Source: Erinaceus europaeus (taxonomy: Eukaryota > Chordata > Mammalia > Eulipotyphla > Erinaceidae). Taken from it: DNA of 64,000 nt. The DNA lies in the NCBI RefSeq assembly GCF_950295315.1, contig NW_026647623.1, positions 1 through 64,000 on the forward strand, given 5' to 3'. The notes beneath the pieces are model-generated. The model was not told the DNA's origin, ran no database searches, and saw nothing but the letters and a program-made list of their open reading frames with translations. Below, piece after piece: positions 35,065-48,115 of the stretch (positions within the stretch are counted from its first letter, which is position 1; each line of letters opens with the position of its first letter). The position numbers were made by a program, and so were the translations under genes.

Positions 35065-35297
35065 ACACCCAGCGGAATGCAGCTGAGCACAGGGATTCAC
35101 AAGCTCCCAGTAGAGTCATCCCAGAAAAAGAGAGAAACCCCTTCCACTTGCAAAGCCAAATGGGGGATCCCCACACCCCACAGGAAAGAACAGATGTCTA
35201 GGGCACTCCAAGTCAATTTCAACCTTGATGTCCATGGGCCACAAATCCCAGAATTCTCCTCATACCACAGAATCACTACACTCAACTATGGGCTTTG

Positions 35298-35311
35298 CTT
35301 CCACCTTGTGG
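35298..35311 (-). promoter_or_regulatory. CTCF-like motif E2a (mutated end)
   Basis: Reverse strand CCACAAGGTGGAAG. The final GCAG is changed to GAAG relative to the other three copies. Confidence 0.4.
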
Positions 35312-35480
35312 ACACACAGCAGAATGCAGCTGAGCTCCCCTATGCCACTCCTCTTTGAGTCTACACAGAAAATTACACACAGCATGGGAATAGCAAAGGA
35401 AAGAACCCATCTGAGGACCACCTGGGAGAATGCACAACAGTGTCCAGAATATCCAATGTGCCATTCATATTTGAAAAACC

Positions 35481-35808
35481 ACTTGTGCAGTGTAAACTTC
35501 CTTTGTCATAGCACAACCCAGTTCCTAAGAACCTGCTTCAGGAATAAAGAAACAACAGCGGTAATCATAACTGAAACACACTTATGTACACATACACACA
35601 CAAACACACCTTCCCACAGAGATGAACACACTTTTCCCTGAAATATTGTGGATTGGGGTTGCTGTTTTGCACTCAAGTAAAAGGTCAAAGTTTCATGGGT
35701 GGAGGGGAGAAGTGTTAAGTTTTTGGCATATGAAGGTGAGAAGTGCCTAGAGCAAATCAAAAGTTACATGGACAACGAAGGTAGCATGGGTTGCAGGCAC
35801 AGCTGTTG
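35481..35808 (-). repeat. Module F, inverted (copy 1)
   Basis: Block between E and A5' found only three times in the window. It carries 'cacaacccagttcctaag', a short CA-rich stretch, 'actcaagtaaaaggtcaaag' and 'ttacatggacaacgaagg'. Its far end merges with A5' at 'gatgccagggaact'. No recognisable gene. Confidence 0.78.
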
Positions 35809-36545
35809 GAGATGCCAGGGAACTAATTGGAAGCCCAGGACCCCTTTTTGAGCCCCTGCTTACCACTTACCCAGCTAGGGAAAATCTGGGATAGTATCAA
35901 ATCAGAACTGCAGCTGTCTCTCTTTCTCTTTTCCTGCTTGAGCCCTGATATCTCAATTTACTACTGCTTCCTTCTCCTCAGTAAGAAAGTTACAAATGAT
36001 GTACAGAAATACAGGGAAAGTGGAAAAAATTACCCCTGTGCCCATTATGACACGTAACTGTTGACTGTAAACCATTCATCCCCCAAGAAAGAAGAGAATA
36101 AATATTTGTGAGGTTAAAAACATTGCAGGTTAAATAGGGAACATTCTTTAGAGCCATGCAATACTAATCCATTGTGCATTGGATGTCACTGTCAAAAACA
36201 GTGCAGTAATAGTTGTAGTAGTCTGTAGTATCTGCAAAAGGAAATGTATTGTGTGTCAAAAGTTCCCTTCAATTTAAGAGAAAATCTATCAGGCAGAAGA
36301 AATGAAACCTCATGTGATATGGGAGTAAATAAATAAATAAATAAATATGCAAATGAATGCGGATGAACTAGGAGGATTGGAATAAAATAAAACCAAAAAC
36401 CACAGGAAGACCTGATTACAGCAGAAATATAGAAAACGTCTGCTGAGAAACGGAGGGCTTCTTCAAAACTTCCCTGACACGTCAGGGTCCAGGCAAATTA
36501 AGAATTCCCAAGAATGAAAAGAAAGACATACGTATTGAAGCTTAC
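35809..36545 (-). repeat. Module A5' half, inverted
   Basis: Long-type A5' half from 'ggaagcccaggacccc' to 'cttacactag'. It shows A5' upstream of F in the parental order. Confidence 0.8.
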
Positions 36546-37510
36546 ACTAGAAAATGGAGGCAAGCTCTGTGCTATGATAACTACAATGAGGATACTGATA
36601 GAAAGGCTATTGGAAATGCTCCTGGAAGGTTTATAATTTATAATTGTAGTTAATCCTGCTCCAACTATGTGAACAATTATTTATGAATAAGAAAGCTGTT
36701 ATCAATGTGGTAATTCTGCATTAAGATCAAATAAAAAGGTCAAGAATTCTAAAAATGACTGATATATATATGTATATATTTACATATATGTATGTGTATC
36801 TTTATTATAAACTCTGAGGGATACTGGCATGGCTATGCCGAGACATAGTATGACTTGTGTCAGAGAGGCTTACAAAGCTGAGGCTCCAGAAACCTAGCTG
36901 AAATCACCAACAAAACAAGTGACTCTCTTATAATATAAGAGCCTGTCAGTAAAATAAGTATTTAAGTAAAATATTAATGAGTGAAGACAGAGAGAGTGAG
37001 AGCCTGTGAGAGTCAGTGACAGAGAAGGCAAAAATAGAAATAGAAGAGTGGGAAAGAGACGAGAATTCAAAAACCTCCCACACTGTGTTCACACATGACA
37101 GGTTCAAACCTGGGTTGTCAAGATTGTAAGGCAGCAGTCTCATGTCCACAGACACCAGACCACCCTAGCCTTCACCATATGTGTGTAGTATTTACGAAAA
37201 GAAATGTATTGTGAGTGTAAACTTCCCTTCAATTATAAGAGAAAAATCTATCAAGCAGAAGAAATGACCCCTCATGTACTATAGGAATAAATAAAAAAAT
37301 AAATATGCAAATAAATGGGGATGATCTAGGAGGATTTGATAAAAATGAAAAATAAAAACAAAAAGCACAAGAAGACCTGATTACAGTAGAAAATGGAAAA
37401 CATCTTCTGAGAAACAGAGGGCTGCTTCAAAAATTCAGAGACACTTCAGAGTCCAGGGAAATTAAGATGTCGGGAGAATGAAAACAAACTCATATGTACT
37501 GAAGCTTACA
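36546..37510 (-). repeat. Module A, short form, inverted
   Basis: Tandem short A unit with a TA-rich tail and TTTATT (reverse AATAAA), and with the short-form junction at about 37,185 ('ttcaccatatgtgtgtag'). Confidence 0.78.
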
Positions 37511-37708
37511 CTAGTGAAAGGAGGCAAGTTCTGTACTATGATAATTACAATAAGGATGCTGATAGAAATGCTATTAGAAATGCTAATGGAAGGTTCTCTT
37601 ATTTATAAGTGTATTGTATCCTGCTCCACCTATGTGGCCAATTATTAATGAAAAAGGAAGCTGTTATAAATGTGTTAATTCTGATAAAGATCAATTACAA
37701 ATGACAGG

Positions 37709-37752
<44 letters not shown>

Positions 37753-38344
37753 CATATATGGATGTATATGATTATTATAAAGTCTGAGAGATACTGCCAT
37801 GGATATGAGGAGACAGAATATGGCTTGTGTCAGAGAGATACAAAACTGTGGCTCCAGAAGCCTAGGTTATATCACCAACAAAACAAGCCAGATCTCAGCA
37901 GTGCTCTAGTAACTCTCTTTATATATCTGGGCCGGTCAGTAAAATAAGTATATAAGTAAAATATCAATGATTGAATACAGAGTGTGTGAGAGCATGTGAG
38001 AGTTAGAGACAGAGAAGGCGATAAGAGAAATAGATGAGTTGGAAAGTGACCAGAAGTCAAAAACCTCCTACAATGTGTTCATTGATGACAGGTTAAAACC
38101 TGGCTTGTAGAGATTGAAAGGCAGCAGCTCTCATGCCCACAGACCCCATACAACCCCAGCCTTCACGATATGCTGTACTACCAGACCTGACAGTAATGTG
38201 TGTGTGAGTGTGTGTCTGTCTGTCTGTCTCTGTGTCTGTGTGTGCTTAGAGATCACCTATAGTAGTCTCAGAGCATGGGTGTCAAGGTATCCAGCCTCAC
38301 CTGCAACTTATGTACAGAGAACCTAGCTGGACAGGGCAAGCCAG
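37511..38344 (-). repeat. Module A3', inverted, leading into B
   Basis: A tail with (TA)n at about 37,718-37,742 and a (GT)n/(GTCT)n at about 38,198-38,245. It runs into B at about 38,345. Confidence 0.8.
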
Positions 38345-39222
38345 CTAGCCCAGATTCTGGCTAAGCAAGAATGCATATGCAAACGGATTCTCATGTCTCC
38401 CTCTCCTGAGTTCCTGATTCAATTCCATGCCTCACTATCATCCAAACACTGACAACGGGGTAAGCTGGGGCACCCCTCAGAATTCGGGGGCATGAGGCTG
38501 AGTAGGCAGTCACGTTTGACTGCCTACTCATCCTCCAGAATCTCAGTCCACTGATCAGGGCAGCAGATTACAAGCCCAGAATGAACCCAGAAAGAGCTGT
38601 GTTTCAACATAGATGGAAACTGTGTTTGACAAAACAATAGTGGATGAACCCGGCTTCTTATACCTACCCTTTGGTTCCGGCTAAGGCAATTGCTCCTGTG
38701 GCCTCACAATCCCTGATCATGGTGTCCTGGTGTCCACACATAACACTCAGAGAGATTCCCAGAAGTAGGAATGCATGAGTGTCCCATAAATAGTCGCTCT
38801 ACTTGCAGGAAGCACAAACTCCATGGGCCCTTGCTATGGAGAGACAAAAGGAAGATGGATGCCTCCATTGGCTGAATTAGGAGCTTCCAATGGAGATCAC
38901 AGCCCTGCACCTCACCGTAGGGCCTGGGTGCTGCCAGTAAAGGCAATTGGAAACACCTGTTACCACTTGGGGCCTGAGGACATACTCAGGAATCCCTCCA
39001 GGAGCTAGCAGGCTGGCAGACCTCCTGACCCTGGGATAGTTGTGCTCCTAGTTGGGAGTGCTTTTGGGCCAGAGGTGAGAATATTCCCTAGATACAAGAA
39101 AGAACTTCAGGTTTCAAAAGGATTTGAAACCCCAGGAGGCACTTGGAAAAGACATTTCACAGACATCAATACACCCTCTTTCAGAACCCTGGAAGCTTCC
39201 ATTTTGCGTGGAAAATCTGGAC
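38345..39222 (-). repeat. Module B, inverted, with hairpin mutation
   Basis: Inverted B. At 38,494-38,535 a stretch replaced by the inverse copy of nearby sequence forms a long hairpin (see the separate entry). Confidence 0.82.
38494..38535. repeat. Near-perfect inverted repeat (hairpin)
   Basis: GAGGCTGAGTAGGCAGT at 38,494-38,510 pairs with ACTGCCTACTCATCCTC at 38,519-38,535 with one mismatch. Two further pairs bring it to 19 bp of stem around a 4-base loop. Most sister B copies have unrelated sequence in the left arm. Confidence 0.9.
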
Positions 39223-40218
39223 ACTGGTGTGGCCATCAGTACCACAGATCTTTTACATTTGCCCCAATAGAGGGAAAGCACAATGTGTGTACCAGGGTGC
39301 TAGAGTTTCACTTCTCTTCACCTGGGCTCTCATGGAATAAGGACAAGGATGCGGTGCAGGAAATTGAGGAGGGCTGCATTTAGGCTGAGTGTTAGCCACA
39401 GGGCCCTGGAGAATGGGAGTCAAGCACAGAGGGCCTGGACAGCTGCATCTGGAGATGTACATATGCCTGTAACCTGCAGCAGGATCACTGTCTCCTCAGT
39501 TCCCCAATGTACTACCCATATGCACAAGACTAAGTAATCCAAAGGGAAAAGAAAGGAAAATTTCAACACCAGGAAGACGAAGTTCACGATGCATGCACTG
39601 ACTTACACGAAGGGTCCAGGGAAGAAGGCAGGCAGAGACATTCAGAGAGACAGAATGACAGTGACGGAAAAGGACAGAAATTCCGGCCCTGTGTTGATCT
39701 GTTCCAGAGCACTGAAGACAAACCCTCCATGCCCATGCATACTTCCAACAAGTAGCATTGTTATTTTATGTTTGTGAGGAAAGTTTCCTCTTAGAACATC
39801 TAGGTTTTAGCCCATTCTGAGAAGCATCACTTGGCCTGCAGCCCACTCTCCAAAACTGCCCCCGGCTCTCCAAATTGGAAGTAGTCTAAGTGATGCTCCA
39901 GCCAAGATGCAGGCAGGCTTATTGCATATCCCTGGTCCAGTCTCAGCCTGTCCTGTGTGTAGGCAACTGCACTATGTCTATATCTTCTTTGATTTACAGT
40001 TTTGGAATAGGACTCGGTGGACAAAATGAGCAAGAGGGAAGTAGATGATTTGGCAGCGGTAGTTTGTGCTGAGAGAGAAATGTAGAGTGATAAACGATAT
40101 GGCTCTGTGAGTTGTCTCTCATGACTGTGGCTCAGAAGGGCCAGGTATATCCACTTTACTACCCTAATCTGGAGCTGTGCAGGTCTCTAGCTAAAAATAT
40201 TTTCAGAACTCTACATGT

Positions 40219-40219
<1 letters not shown>
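39223..40219 (-). repeat. Module D, inverted
   Basis: Complete inverted D between B and (TA)n. Confidence 0.82.

Positions 40220-40267
<48 letters not shown>
40220..40267. repeat. (TA)n microsatellite with short (GA)n
   Basis: About 24 TA units followed by a brief GAGAGA tail. Confidence 0.95.
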
Positions 40268-40279
<12 letters not shown>

Positions 40280-40573
40280 CTGATGCAGTCATTTTCTACA
40301 ATGGATTCGATATGACATTCAGACAATTGATTTCTAAAACCTGGAGAGAAACTGTGCATCAGGGAAAGAACTGTCCAGAGGAGTAAAATCTCCAAATCAT
40401 TAGCTATATGCAGCTCCAACGGGACAGATCAAAAAAGGCTCCAGAAGGAACTCATCCAGGAGACTCTCCACATGGACAGGCACCACAAGTTTCCTAGTCT
40501 GGCAACACACACAGGGCAGCTGTTAGTTCCCAGTGCAAGCCATGGAGCAAAAACCTCTCCCTCTTCAGTGTCT
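40268..40573 (-). repeat. Module C-end, inverted
   Basis: C-end only. It joins A3' at 'cagtgtctcagaattcaaaa', the third copy of this junction. Confidence 0.8.
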
Positions 40574-40890
40574 CAGAATTCAAAAACCTCCTACACTGGT
40601 TTCATTGATGACAGGATCAAACCTGGCTTGTAGAGATTGTAAGGTAGCAGTTCTCTTACCTACAGACCCCAGACAGCCCCAGCCTTCACCATATGCTCTA
40701 CTACCAGACCTGACAGTAATGTGTCTGTTTGTTTGTGTGTCTGTCTGTCTGTCTGCCTGTATGTGTCTGTGTGTGCTAAATCTCAACGGTAGTAGTCGCA
40801 GAGCATGTATGGCAAGGTAGCGAGCCTCCCCTGCAACTTATGTACAGAGAACCTAGCTGGTCAGGGCAAGCCAGTTAGCCCAGATTCTGG
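40574..40890 (-). repeat. Module A3' stub, inverted
   Basis: A3' stub with short GTCT/GTTT-interrupted repeats at about 40,722-40,770, leading into B. Confidence 0.78.
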
Positions 40891-41735
40891 CTAAGCAAGA
40901 TTGCATATGCAAAGTGACTCTCATGTCTGAATCTTCTGAGTTCTCTATTCAATCCCATGCTTCACTATCTATCATCCAGGGAAGCTGGGGTACCCCTCAG
41001 AATTCAGGGGCAAGAGCCTGTCAAGTCATGTTTGGCTGCCTACTCAGCCTCCAAAGTCTCAGTCCACTGCTCACGGCAGCACTTTACAAGCACAGAAAGT
41101 ACCCAAAAAGATCTGTGTTTCAACATAGATGGGAAATGTGTTCGACCAAACAATAGTGGATGAACCCGGTCCCTTACAGCTACACTTTGGGTCCGGCTAA
41201 AGCAATTGCTCCTGTGGCCTCACATCCCTGATCATGGTGTCTTGGTGTCCACACATCACACTCAGAGAGATTACCAGAAGTAGGCATGCATGAGTGTCCC
41301 ATACAAAGTCTATCTGCTTGCAGGAAGCACAAACTCCCCGGGCCCTAGCTATGGACAGACAATAGAAAGATGGAAGCCTCCATATGCTGAATTCGGAGCT
41401 TCCATTGGATATCACAGCCCCGCCCCTCACCTGAGGGCCTGGCTGCTGCTAATAAAGGCTATTGGAAACAAATGTTAGCATTGGGCCCTGAGGAAATACT
41501 CAGGAATCCCTCCAGGAGCTAGCAGGCTGGAAGACCTCCTGACCCCGTGATAGCTGTGCTCCTAGTTGGGCAGGCCTTCTGGCCAGAGATGACAATATTA
41601 CCTAGATACAACAAAGAACTTCAGGTTTCAAAAGGATTTGAAACCCTAGGAGGAACTAGGAAAAGACTATTCACAGCCTTCAAAACACCCTCTTTCTGAA
41701 CCCTAAACGCTTCCGTTTTGCATGGAAAATATGAA
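40891..41735 (-). repeat. Module B, inverted
   Basis: Inverted B with a small deletion near 40,975 that removes 'aaacactgccaacgg'. Confidence 0.82.
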
Positions 41736-42731
41736 CACTGGTATGACAATCAGTACCATAGATCCTTTACATTCAGCCCAATAGAGGAAATGCACAATGT
41801 GTCTGCCATGTGGACAGAGTTTCACTTCTCTTGACCTGGGCTCTCATGGAATAAGGAGAAGGATGTGGTGCAGGCAATAGAAGAGGACTGCATTTAGGCT
41901 GAGTGTCAGCCTCAGATCCCTGGAGAATGGGAGTCAAGCACAAAGGGCCTGGACAGCTGCAGCTGGTGATGGACATATGCCTGTTACCTGCAGCAGGATT
42001 GCTGTCTCCTCAGTTCCCCAATGTACTACGCCATATGCACGAGACTAAATAATCCAAAGGACAAAGAAAGGAAAATTTCAAAACCATGAAGTCCGAGTTC
42101 ACGATGCATGCACTGACTTCCATAAGGGCCCAGTAAAGATGGCACGTAGAGACAGTAAGAGAGACAGGATGACAGAGACACAAAAGGACTGAAATTATGG
42201 CCCTGTGTTGATCAGTTCCAGAGCACTGAGGACAAACCCTCCATGCCTATGCATACTTCTTACAAATGGCATTGCTATTTTAGGTTTTTGAGGAAAGGTA
42301 ACACTTAAGAACATCTAGGTATTAGCCACTCTGAGAAGCAACACTTGGCCTGCAGTCCACTCTCCAAAACTGGCCCTTCATCTCCAAATTGGAAGTAGTC
42401 TTAGTGATGCTCCAGCCAACATGCAGGCTGGCATATTGCATCTCCCTGGTCCAGACTCAGCCTGTCCTGTGTGCAGGGAACTGCACTATGTCTATTTATC
42501 TTTGATTTACAGTTTTGGGATAGGACTCGGTGGACAAAATGAGCAAGAGGGAAGTAGATGATTTGGCAGCGGTAGTTTATGCTGAGAGAGATTTGTAGAG
42601 TGATAAATGATATTGCTCTGTGAGACGTCTCTCATGACTGTGGCTCAGAAGGGCCAAGTGTATCCGCATTACTACCCTAATCCAGAGCTGTGCAAGTCTC
42701 TAGCTAAAAATAGTTTCAGATCTCTACATGT

Positions 42732-42732
<1 letters not shown>
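41736..42732 (-). repeat. Module D, inverted
   Basis: Complete inverted D up to the microsatellite at 42,733. Confidence 0.82.
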
Positions 42733-42766
<34 letters not shown>

Positions 42767-42767
42767 G

Positions 42768-42848
<81 letters not shown>
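42733..42848. repeat. Interrupted (TA)n/(TGTA) plus (GA)n microsatellite
   Basis: A TA tract with four or five regularly placed TGTA interruptions, then about 13 GA units. The interruptions suggest local duplication within the tract. Confidence 0.92.
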
Positions 42849-43688
42849 TGACAGAAAGACACTGATTTAGTCATTTTCTGCAATGGATTCGATATGACAT
42901 TCAGACAATTGATTGCTAAAACCTGGAGAGAAACTGTGCATCAGCAAAAGAATTGTCCAAAGGAGTAAAATCTCCAAATAATTAGCTATATGCAGCTCCA
43001 ACGGGACCTAGCGAAAAAAGCTTGAGAAGTAATTCATTCAGGAGACTCTCCATATGGACAGGCACCACAAGTTTCCTAGTCTGGCAACACACACAGGGCA
43101 GCTGCTAGTTCCCAGTGCAAGCCTCAGGGCAAAAACCTCTCCCTCTTCAGTGTCTTTACATCTGAAAATAAGAAAAGTGACCATTGGCCAAGGAGAGCTA
43201 CAATGTTGTCAATATTGAGCTGTAAATCAGAATGTGCCAAGTGTTTTGCACAAAATCACCTGTGCCACAGTGATTCTGTTGTTCTCTCTCTATCTACCTC
43301 CCTCACATACACACACAAACACACAAAAACACACACTCTCACAGTTAACACACGCACACATCCACAGAGGCACAGGCACAAACAGAGTTATACACACGTA
43401 AACTGGACAGCTTCTGCAAGGCAGGGCCATGGGTGAACTCTGCTTCGCACTTCCTGGAAGCATGCCCAACCTTTTAAGGCCAGCTCTGAGCTCCCATTGT
43501 CGGCCTTACTTCAGAAGGCCCGCAGACAGGGCACCAGCCATGCTCTGATATGCCAGAGGCCTAGGCCACGCCCAGAACACCTGCCAGCAAAATAATTGGC
43601 CAGTGTGCTAGGACACGCCCAGGAGTGTCAAGTCCCCTAGCCAGTGATTGGCCATCAACCTTGAGCACCGCACACAGGGCCCTGCAGA
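42849..43688 (-). repeat. Module C with C' arm, inverted
   Basis: Complete C of the C' type. TTCCTGGAA lies at 43,451-43,459, followed by CTTTTAA and C' arm CCAAT boxes (ATTGG near 43,594 and 43,647). It ends at about 43,688 by joining D directly ('gagatgcctgttacctgc'). Confidence 0.8.
43451..43660 (-). promoter_or_regulatory. Promoter-like region, C' type, inverted
   Basis: STAT/ETS-like palindrome, a TTAAAAG element and two intact CCAAT boxes about 50 bp apart on the reverse strand. The core CCAAT is changed (CATTGT). Confidence 0.42.
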
Positions 43689-44455
43689 GATGCCTGTTAC
43701 CTGCAGCAGGAACACTGTCTACTCAGTTCCACTCTGTACTACGCCATATGCACGAGAGTAATAATCCAAAGGAAAAAGATAGGAAAATTTCAACACCAGG
43801 AAGTCCATGTTCCCGATGCATGCACTGATTTCCACAAAGGGTCCAGGGAAGAAGGCACACAGAGACAGTCAGAGAGACAGAATGACAGTGACTGAAAAGG
43901 ACAGAAATTCTGGCCCTGTGTTGATCAGTGCCAGAGCACTGAAGACAAAGCCTCCATGCCCATGCATACTTCTTACAAGTGGCTTAGTTATTTTTTGTTT
44001 GTGAGGAAAGGTTACACTTAAAACATCTAGGTCTAAGCCCACAATGAGAAGCAATACTTGACCTGCAGCCCACTCTCCAAACCCGCCCTCGCCTCTCCAA
44101 TTACGAATTATTCTTAGTGATGCTGCAGCCGAGATGCAGGCTGGCGTATTGCATCTCCCTGGTCCAGCCTCAGACTGTCCTGTGTGCAGGGAACTGCACT
44201 ATGTCTATTTCTTCTTTGATTTCCAGTTTTGGGATAGGACTGGTGGATAAAAAGAGCAAGAGGGAAGTAGATGACTTGGCAGAGGTAGTTTGTGCTGAGA
44301 GAGATTTGTAGAGTGATTAGAGGTATACGACGGGCTCTGTGAGATGTCTCTCATGACTGTGGCTCAGAAGGGCTAAGTGTATCCGAAATCTTACCCTAAT
44401 CCAGAACTGTGCAGGTCTCTAGATAAAAAAATATTTTCAGATCTCTACATGTTGC
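43689..44455 (-). repeat. Module D, inverted, 3'-truncated
   Basis: D starts at the 'gcctgttacctgcagcagg' position immediately after C', skipping B and A, and then runs to a short TA/GA tract. Confidence 0.8.
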
Positions 44456-45208
44456 ATATATATATATAGAGAGTGAGATACTGATGTAGTCTTCTACAAT
44501 GGATTCGATATGACATTCAAAAAATTGTTTGCTAAAACCTGGAGGGAAACTGTGCATCAGTAATATAATTGTCCAAAGGAGTAAAATCTCAAAATCATTA
44601 GCTATATGCAGCTCCAACGGGACTGAGCAAAAAAGGCTCGAGTAGGAACTCATCCAGAAGACACTCCACATGGACAGGCTCACAAGTTTCCTAGTCTGGC
44701 AACACATACAGGACAGCTCCAGTTCCCAGTGCAAGCCACAGGGCAAAAACCTCTCCCTCTACAGTGTCTTCACATCTGAAAAGAAGAAAAGTGGCCAATG
44801 GCCAAGGAGAGCTATAATGGTGTCATATTGACCTGTAAATCAGAATTTGCCAAGTGTTTTGCACATAATCACCTGTGCCACAGTGATTCTGTTGTTCTAT
44901 CTCGTTCTCCCTACCTCACACACACACACACACAAACGGAATTATACACATGCGCACTGGACAGCTTCTGCAAGGCAGGGCCCTGTTGAACCCTGCTTCA
45001 CACTTACTGGAAGCATTCCCAGCCTATTAAGGGCAGCTCTGAGCTCTCATTGGCGGGCTTCCTTCAGAAGGCCCTCACACAGGGCACCACCAGGCTTTGA
45101 TAGGGCAGAGGCCTAGGCCACGCCCAGAACCCCTGACAGTAATCTCATTGGCCAGTGTTCTTGGACACGCCCAGGAGGGTAAGGACCCCTAGTCAGTGAT
45201 AGGCCTGC
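44456..45208 (-). repeat. Module C with C' arm, inverted, decayed
   Basis: C copy with a short CA tract in place of the GT-rich part (about 44,920-44,935), a mutated palindrome (TTACTGGAA near 45,004) and CTATTAA instead of CTTTTAA. It joins A3' at about 45,209 ('gtgataggcctgcaccatatg'). Confidence 0.78.
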
Positions 45209-46150
45209 ACCATATGCTGTATCACCAGAACTGACAGTAATGTGTGTGTGTTTTTGTGTGTGTTGGTCTCTCTCTCTCTGTGTGTCTGTGTATGTTTAGA
45301 GCTCACCTGTAGTAGTCTCAGAGCATGGGTGTCAAGGTAGCCAACCCCAACTGCAACTTATGTACAGAGAACCTAGCTGCTCTTGCAAGCCAGCTAGCCC
45401 AGATTTTGGCTAAGCAAGAATGCCAGAGAACTATGTGGAATCCAGGACCACATTTTGAGCCCATGGTCACCACTTACCCAGCTAGGGAAAAGCTGGGATT
45501 GTGGCAAATCAGAGCTTCAGCTGTCTCTCTGTCTCTCTTCCTGCTTGGGCCCTGCTCTATCAATTTATGACTGTTTCCTTCTTCTCAATAAGAAAGTTAC
45601 AAGTGATGTACAGAAATGCAGGGAATGTGGGAAAAATTACCCCCGTGCCCACTATTACATGTAACTGTTGACTGTAAACCATTCATCCCCCAAGAAAGAA
45701 CAGAATAAATATTTGGGAGGTTAGATACATTGTCGGTTAAATAATGAGCATTCTCTAGAGCCATGCAATACTAATCCATTGTGCATTTGGATGTCACTGT
45801 CAAAAACAGTGTAGTATTAGTTGTAGTAGTGTGTAGTATCATGAAAAGGAAATGTATTGTGTGTCAGAAGTTCCCTTCAATTATAAGAGAAAAATCTATC
45901 AGGCAGAAGAAATGACCCCTCATGTGATATTGGACTAAATAAATAAATAAATATGGAAATAAATGGGGATGATCTACGAGGATTTGAAAAAAATGAAAAA
46001 TAAAAACAAAGACAACAGGAAGACCTGATTACAGCAGAAATATAGAAAACGTCTGCTGAGAAACAGAGGGCTGCTTCAAAAATTCCCTGACACTTCAGGA
46101 TCCAGGCAAATTAAGAATTACCGATAATGAAAAGAAAGGCATACGTATTG
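45209..46150 (-). repeat. Module A3' stub and A5' half, inverted
   Basis: Long-type A unit: a (GT)n plus TCTC-rich stretch at about 45,240-45,295, then the A5' half to 'attgaagcttacaatag'. Confidence 0.8.
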
Positions 46151-47125
46151 AAGCTTACAATAGTAAATGGAGGCAAGTTCTGTGCTATGATAATTACAAT
46201 AAGGATACTTAGATAAAGGCTATTGGAAATGCTCCTGGAAGGTTTCTAATGTAAAATTGTAGTGAATCCTGCTCCAACTATGTGACCTATTATTTATGAA
46301 TAAGGAGGCTGTTATAACTGCAGTAATTCTGCGTTAAGATCACATAAAAAGGTCAACAATTCTAAAAATAACTGATATATATATATATGTATATATATAT
46401 GTACATATATGTATGTGTATATTTATTATCAACTATGAGGGATACTGGCATGGCTATGAGGAGACAGAGTATGGCTTGTGCCAGAGAGACTTACAAAGCT
46501 GAGGCTCCAGAAACCTAGGTGAAATCGCCAACAAAAAAAGCCAGAGCTCAGCTGTTCCCTGGTGACTCTCTTTGTATATTTGGGCCTGTCAGTAAAATAA
46601 TATATAAGTAAAATATTACTGAGTTCAGACAGAGTGAGTGAGAGCCTGTGAGAGTCAGAGACAGAGAAGGCAAGAAGAGAAATACAAGAGTTGGAAAGAG
46701 ACCAGAATTCCAAAACCTGCCACACTCTGTTCATCCAAGACAGGTTCAATCCCAGGGTTGTAGAGATTGTAAGGCAGCAGTCTCATGTCGACAGACCCCA
46801 GACAACCCCACCCTTCACAATATGTGTGTAGTATTTACGACAGGAAATATATTGTGAGTGTAAACTTCCCTTCAATTATAATAGAAAAATCTATCAAGCA
46901 GAAGAAATGACCAGTCATGTAATATAGGACTAAATAAATAAATACATATGCAAATATATTTGGATGATCTAGGAGTATTTGATAAAAATAAAAAAGCACA
47001 AGAAGACCTGATTAGAGCAGAAATATAGAAACCATCTGCTGAGAAACAGAGGGCTGCTTCAAAAATTCCGAGACACTTCAGAGTCCAGGGAAATTAAGAT
47101 TTCAGGAGATTCAAAAGAAACTCAT
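46151..47125 (-). repeat. Module A, short form, inverted
   Basis: A tail with TA-rich DNA at 46,375-46,415, the short-form junction near 46,810, then A5'. Confidence 0.8.
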
Positions 47126-48115
47126 ATGTATTGAAGCTTACACTAGAGAAAGGAGGCAAGTACTGTATTATAATAATTACAACAAGGATGCTGATAGAAA
47201 TGCTACTGGAAGGTTCTATTATTTATAATTGTATTGAATCCTGCTCCAACTATGTGGCAAATTATTAATGAAAAAGGAAGCTGTTATAAATGTGTTAATT
47301 CTGATTGAGATCAATTACATAGTTTGACAATTCCAAAAATGACAGATATATATGTGTATATTTATATATGTGAATATATATGTATATGCATTTATATCTT
47401 TATTATAAATTCTAGAACATACTGACATGGATATGAGGAAACAGAATATGGCTTGTGTCAGAGAGACTTACAAAGCTGAGGCTCCAGTAGCCTAGGTGAA
47501 ATCACCAAAACAAGCCAGAGCTCAGCAGTGCTCTGGCAACTCTCTTTGTATATCTGGGCCTGTCAGTAAAATAATATATGAGTAAAATATTACTGAGTGC
47601 AGACAGAGTGAGTGAGAGCCTGTGAGAGTCAGAGACAGAGATGGCGAGAAGAGAAATAGAGAGTTGTAAATAGACCAGAAGAGAAAACCCCCTAGACTGT
47701 GTTCATATATATGACAGGTTCAAACCTGGGTTGTAGAGATTGTAAGTCAGCAGCTCTAATGCCCACAGACCCCAGACAACCCATGCATTCACCATATGCG
47801 TGTAGTAGTTTCCCCAGGAAATGTATTGTGCGTCAAAAGTTCCTTTCAATTATAAGAGAAAATCTATCAAGCAGAAGAAATGACCCCTCATGTGATACCT
47901 GACTAAATAAATAAATATGCAAATAAATGGGGATGATCTAGGAGGACTTGAAAAAATTTAAAAAAAAATGAAAACAAAAACCACAAGAAGACCTGATTAC
48001 AGCAGAAACATAGACACCATCTGTTGAGAAACAGAGGGCTGCTTCAAAAATTCCCTAACACTTCAGGATCCAAGGAAATTAAGATTTCCAGAAAAAGAAA
48101 ACAAAAACATACGTA
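47126..48115 (-). repeat. Module A, short form, inverted
   Basis: Second tandem short A. Its (TA) tract is replaced by scattered TATATG units, and the short-form junction lies near 47,800. Confidence 0.8.

Larger units (their letters stand above)
34716..35480 (-). repeat. Module E, inverted (copy 2)
   Basis: E upstream of the inverted C core, with both CTCF-like segments. A deletion relative to copies 3 and 4 removes the 'agcccagtgcctcagggcac' stretch near 35,020. Confidence 0.82.
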
